A stretch of DNA of 8,778 bases from CAYGWP01 sp964353455 (GTDB lineage Bacteria > Planctomycetota > Phycisphaerae > FEN-1346). The DNA lies in assembly GCA_964353455.1 (NCBI GenBank), contig CAYGWP010000309.1, forward strand, positions 1-8,778. The letters are read 5' to 3'. Below are positions 7,161 through 8,778 of the stretch, piece by piece (the stretch's first letter is position 1; each line of letters opens with the position of its first letter). Position numbers and translations under genes: made by a program. Under the pieces are notes generated by a model, which ran no database searches, had not been told where the DNA came from, and saw only the letters and a program-made list of their open reading frames with translations.

Positions 7161-7190
7161 CGCCGCGCAAGCGCGGCGGCTAAAGGTTTT
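7161..7190. repeat. Hairpin plus GCTAAAGG element between acsC and acsV
   Basis: CGCCGCGC (7161-7168) pairs with GCGCGGCG (7171-7178) around AA, followed on the plus strand by GCTAAAGGTTTTT. The layout (GC-rich hairpin, then GCTAAA) matches the element at 3255-3283, though the hairpin arms differ. The T-run is on the plus side, so it does not look like a terminator for the minus-strand operon. Confidence 0.55.
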
Positions 7191-7200
7191 TGTTCTACTA

Positions 7201-7228
7201 CACAATCCGCAATCCACAATCCACAATT
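7201..7228. repeat. 7-base tandem repeat directly after acsC
   Basis: Four consecutive 7-base units on the plus strand: CACAATC, CGCAATC, CACAATC, CACAATT. On the minus strand this reads as ATTGTGG-type units starting at the acsC TAA stop (7230-7228). Each unit differs from the consensus by at most one base. No function can be assigned; slippage could change the copy number between strains. Confidence 0.75.
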
Positions 7229-8568
7229 TATTTTGTGGGCCAGACCTCGCGGAGGTAGCGCGGAATGACGCTGGACTCGCGCGGCCCGACCATGATTTCC
7301 CAGCCCGTTTCCTCTTCCAGTTTGCCGCTCATTACGGCCACGTAGCCGGGGATGATGAGTTTGCGGTGCTTGACGACGCTCTCGACGTTGGCGGCCTTCA
7401 TGGCCTTGGCGACGACCTTTTCGTTGAGTTTGTCGCCCGAGTAAGAGGTGAGGACGCTGGTGCCCTCGGTATCGACGCAGAGGATCCACGACGGTATGCG
7501 TGCGGCCTCCACGTCGCTCTCAACGGTGTAATAGGTGAGCGAGAAGTTGGTGGTGAACAAGAGGGGGCTGTCGGGTCCGGCCTCGCCGACGCTGTAGAGT
7601 TTCGGCTCGACCTGGACGGGCTTCTGCGGGTCGGTGTAAAGGTTCTGCCGCGACGTGAGGAGCGCCAAGAGGGCCCACGGCTCCACGGTATCAATGACCA
7701 CGATGCCGCCGTATTTGCAGACGAGCGAGGTTGCCCGGACGATCTGGTCTTCGGGCCTGCCCTTGGCGGCGAAGGCGATGGTCGGGTATCCGAGGGGCCG
7801 GAAGTTTTTCTTCAGGGCGAGTTTCCGGGCGAGCGTGAGGCCGGTCATCTCGGCCCAGCCGTCGGGGGCGTCGAGCCAGAGGACGAGATTATCGCAGCCC
7901 GCGGCCTTGATCTTTTCGGTGAGGGCGGCCATCGCCTCGAGGTCCGGCGCGCGGGCGATCAGGGGGCACTTGGCGTCGGCGGCGAGTTTGGCCATGGCGG
8001 CGGCCGTCGCATCGGTGGCGGCGCCCAGCAAAGGCAGGGTGTCCTTGACCTTCGCCAGGGCGGCCTGGAGGGCATCGGGCTTGTCGGTCAGGAGGATGAG
8101 GGCCTTGCCGGTGGTCTTGGCGGCCTCGGCGGCGGCGGCGAACTTGGAGGCGTCGCCGGAAGAGTTCATCACGGCTACCGCGCCGATCGGCATCTGCTGG
8201 CCGATCCGCTCGAAGGCGAAACCCTTGATTGTTTCGGCGCGGGACTTCAGGGCCGCCCCGTCGAGCGTGTCAGGCATCGTGATGGCCACGACTGTCGGGC
8301 TGTGGAACTTTTCCTCGTGGCGGAAGAGGACGGTCTACTGGCCGGTCTTGGCCTCGGCCAGGCCGGTGCCGAACTTGATGAGCCGCATGGGCGGCGCGGC
8401 GGCGGCGGCGAGCGTCTCGCGGGCCTGGGCGCTGGCGTCCGGACACTGGTCCAGGCCGACCTTCTTCTGGGCCAGGGCCATGGCGAAGGCCAGGCATGTG
8501 GGCTGCCCGCACTTCTTGCAGTTGGTCTTGGGGAGGAGTTTGAAGATGTCCAGTCCGCTCAGAGCCAT
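7228..8568 (-). CDS. acsC: Corrinoid/iron-sulfur protein large subunit, interrupted by one in-frame TAG at codon 78
   Basis: Read through the TAG, the frame has 446 codons plus TAA, the same size as known AcsC. The N-terminal [4Fe-4S] domain has C17-x2-C20-x4-C25-x16-C42, exactly the family spacing. After codon 78 the frame resumes with TVLFRHEEKFHSPT, a conserved AcsC stretch, then a TIM barrel and the C-terminal corrinoid-binding domain (TTNFSLTYYTVE, CVDTEGTSVLTSYSGDKL, IIPGYVAVMSGKLEEETGWE, VGPRE). AcsC carries the methyl group on its corrinoid between AcsE and acetyl-CoA synthase. The start at 8568 is preferred over the in-frame ATG at 8697 because AGGAAAGG lies 9 bases upstream and the family begins there. 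Ordinary decoding would give an N-terminal piece (8335-8568, 77 residues) and a possible second piece from GTG at 8289 (353 residues), but that GTG has no ribosome binding site. Either a real nonsense change, a sequence error, or UAG readthrough; identity of the gene is secure. Confidence 0.93.
8335..8337 (-). other. In-frame TAG (codon 78) inside acsC
   Basis: The minus strand reads ...GGC CAG TAG ACC GTC CTC TTC CGC CAC..., with conserved AcsC sequence on both sides in one frame. It falls just after the iron-sulfur domain, at the linker to the barrel. From memory of the family a Glu is usual here, so GAG to TAG by one base is the simplest route. Confidence 0.9.
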
Positions 8569-8577
8569 TCCGGATCG

Positions 8578-8585
8578 CCTTTCCT
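8578..8585 (-). promoter_or_regulatory. Ribosome binding site that fixes the acsC start
   Basis: AGGAAAGG on the minus strand, 9 bases before ATG 8568. It supports this start over the upstream in-frame ATG at 8697, whose extra 43 residues come from the palindromic intergenic element. Confidence 0.7.
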
Positions 8586-8606
8586 TAAGAAGAGTACCCG
8601 TTGTTA

Positions 8607-8674
8607 TGTGGCACAGCCGCCCTCGGCTGTGCAGCTTCTCGGCAATTTGCACGCCCGAGGGCGGGCGTGCCACA
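8607..8674. repeat. Two-hairpin palindromic element upstream of acsC, bounded by TGTGGCAC/GTGCCACA
   Basis: GCACAGCCG (8611-8619) pairs with CGGCTGTGC (8624-8632), and GCACGCCC (8649-8656) pairs with GGGCGTGC (8663-8670). The ends TGTGGCAC (8607-8614) and GTGCCACA (8667-8674) are complementary. This is the same plan as the element at 2311-2372, which is bounded by GTGCCAC/GTGGCAC in the opposite sense. It lies in the acsC leader between a possible -10 site and the ribosome binding site. Confidence 0.7.
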
Positions 8675-8686
8675 GTTCGCAGAATC

Positions 8687-8692
8687 ATTGTA
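8687..8692 (-). promoter_or_regulatory. Possible -10 box (TACAAT) upstream of acsC
   Basis: TACAAT on the minus strand, about 120 bases before the acsC ATG. No matching -35 box is seen at 16-18 bases distance, so this is only a candidate; the operon may start further right, outside the window. Confidence 0.25.
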
Positions 8693-8748
8693 GACAACCC
8701 GCCGACGGCGCCGCGCCAGCAATTTCTGGCAGAGCCTTTTTTGCTGTC

Positions 8749-8770
8749 ACCCCGCGCGAAGTCGAGGGGT
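8749..8770. repeat. Short imperfect palindrome at the right edge
   Basis: ACCCC (8749-8753) pairs with GGGGT (8766-8770) around a GCGCGAAGTCGA loop. The string resembles a short intergenic repeat seen widely in environmental bacterial genomes. Nothing else is visible in 8698-8778 apart from a weak hairpin at 8715-8730 and a T-run at 8737-8742 on the plus strand. Confidence 0.35.
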
Positions 8771-8778
8771 CTCGCCGT

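Noticed and set aside
7201..7228. Repeats considered as a CRISPR array
   Set aside because: Units are 7 bases with no spacers.
7228..8289. Second half of acsC as an independent gene starting at GTG 8289
   Set aside because: There is no ribosome binding site before it, and it would lack the conserved TVLFRHEEKF segment that lies in frame just after the TAG.
8338..8400. Pyrrolysine insertion (PYLIS-like) structure near the acsC TAG
   Set aside because: Only short, imperfect pairings could be found around the codon by eye; nothing convincing enough to call.
8335..8697. acsC start at ATG 8697
   Set aside because: The extra 43 residues derive from the palindromic element and match nothing in AcsC; the ATG at 8568 has a ribosome binding site and the family N-terminus.
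8715..8742. Hairpin followed by a T-run on the plus strand, resembling a terminator
   Set aside because: The stem is only 5 base pairs, the T-run starts 6 bases after it, and no plus-strand gene ends here.

Overview
All genes that can be supported lie on the minus strand, so the window reads as one transcription unit running from the right edge to the left edge. In order of transcription: acsC (corrinoid iron-sulfur protein large subunit, with an internal TAG), acsV/RACo (reductive activator of that protein), cooC/acsF (nickel-insertion ATPase), acsD (small subunit), acsE (methyl-H4folate:corrinoid protein methyltransferase), a BioD-like/DRTGG protein (COG0857, resembling the N-terminal part of long phosphotransacetylases), and the first 357 codons of a fusion of a cyclic-nucleotide-binding (CNBD) domain to acetate kinase that runs off the left edge. 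The long plus-strand reading frames are GC-rich shadows.

The first five genes form the methyl branch and maturation part of the Wood-Ljungdahl (reductive acetyl-CoA) pathway. AcsE moves the methyl group from tetrahydrofolate to the AcsC/AcsD corrinoid, AcsV re-reduces the corrinoid when it becomes inactive, and CooC/AcsF matures the nickel enzyme (CODH/ACS). The catalytic CODH/ACS subunits AcsA and AcsB are not in the window. The last two genes belong to the acetyl-phosphate/acetate side. Neither visible part is a standard catalytic Pta or AckA: the COG0857 protein has no phosphotransacetylase catalytic domain, and the acetate kinase lacks its first signature motif (NxGSSS), although later motifs are well kept.

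The organism is an anaerobe with a GC-rich genome carrying a bacterial-type Wood-Ljungdahl cluster. The short intergenic hairpin elements remind me of Planctomycetota (Phycisphaerae-like) assemblies, but this is a weak inference and the phylum is not settled by this window.

The genes are separated by gaps of 13 to 121 bases. Most gaps hold palindromic elements: a three-hairpin nested palindrome before the COG0857 gene, a related two-hairpin element before acsC, hairpin plus GCTAAA elements before acsE and acsV, a C/G-rich hairpin before cooC, and a 7-base tandem repeat just after acsC. There is no gene-free stretch above 300 bases; the longest is 8569-8778. The observations most worth following are the CNBD-acetate kinase fusion with its degraded nucleotide/phosphate motif next to the phosphotransacetylase-like regulatory half, and the single in-frame TAG in acsC.
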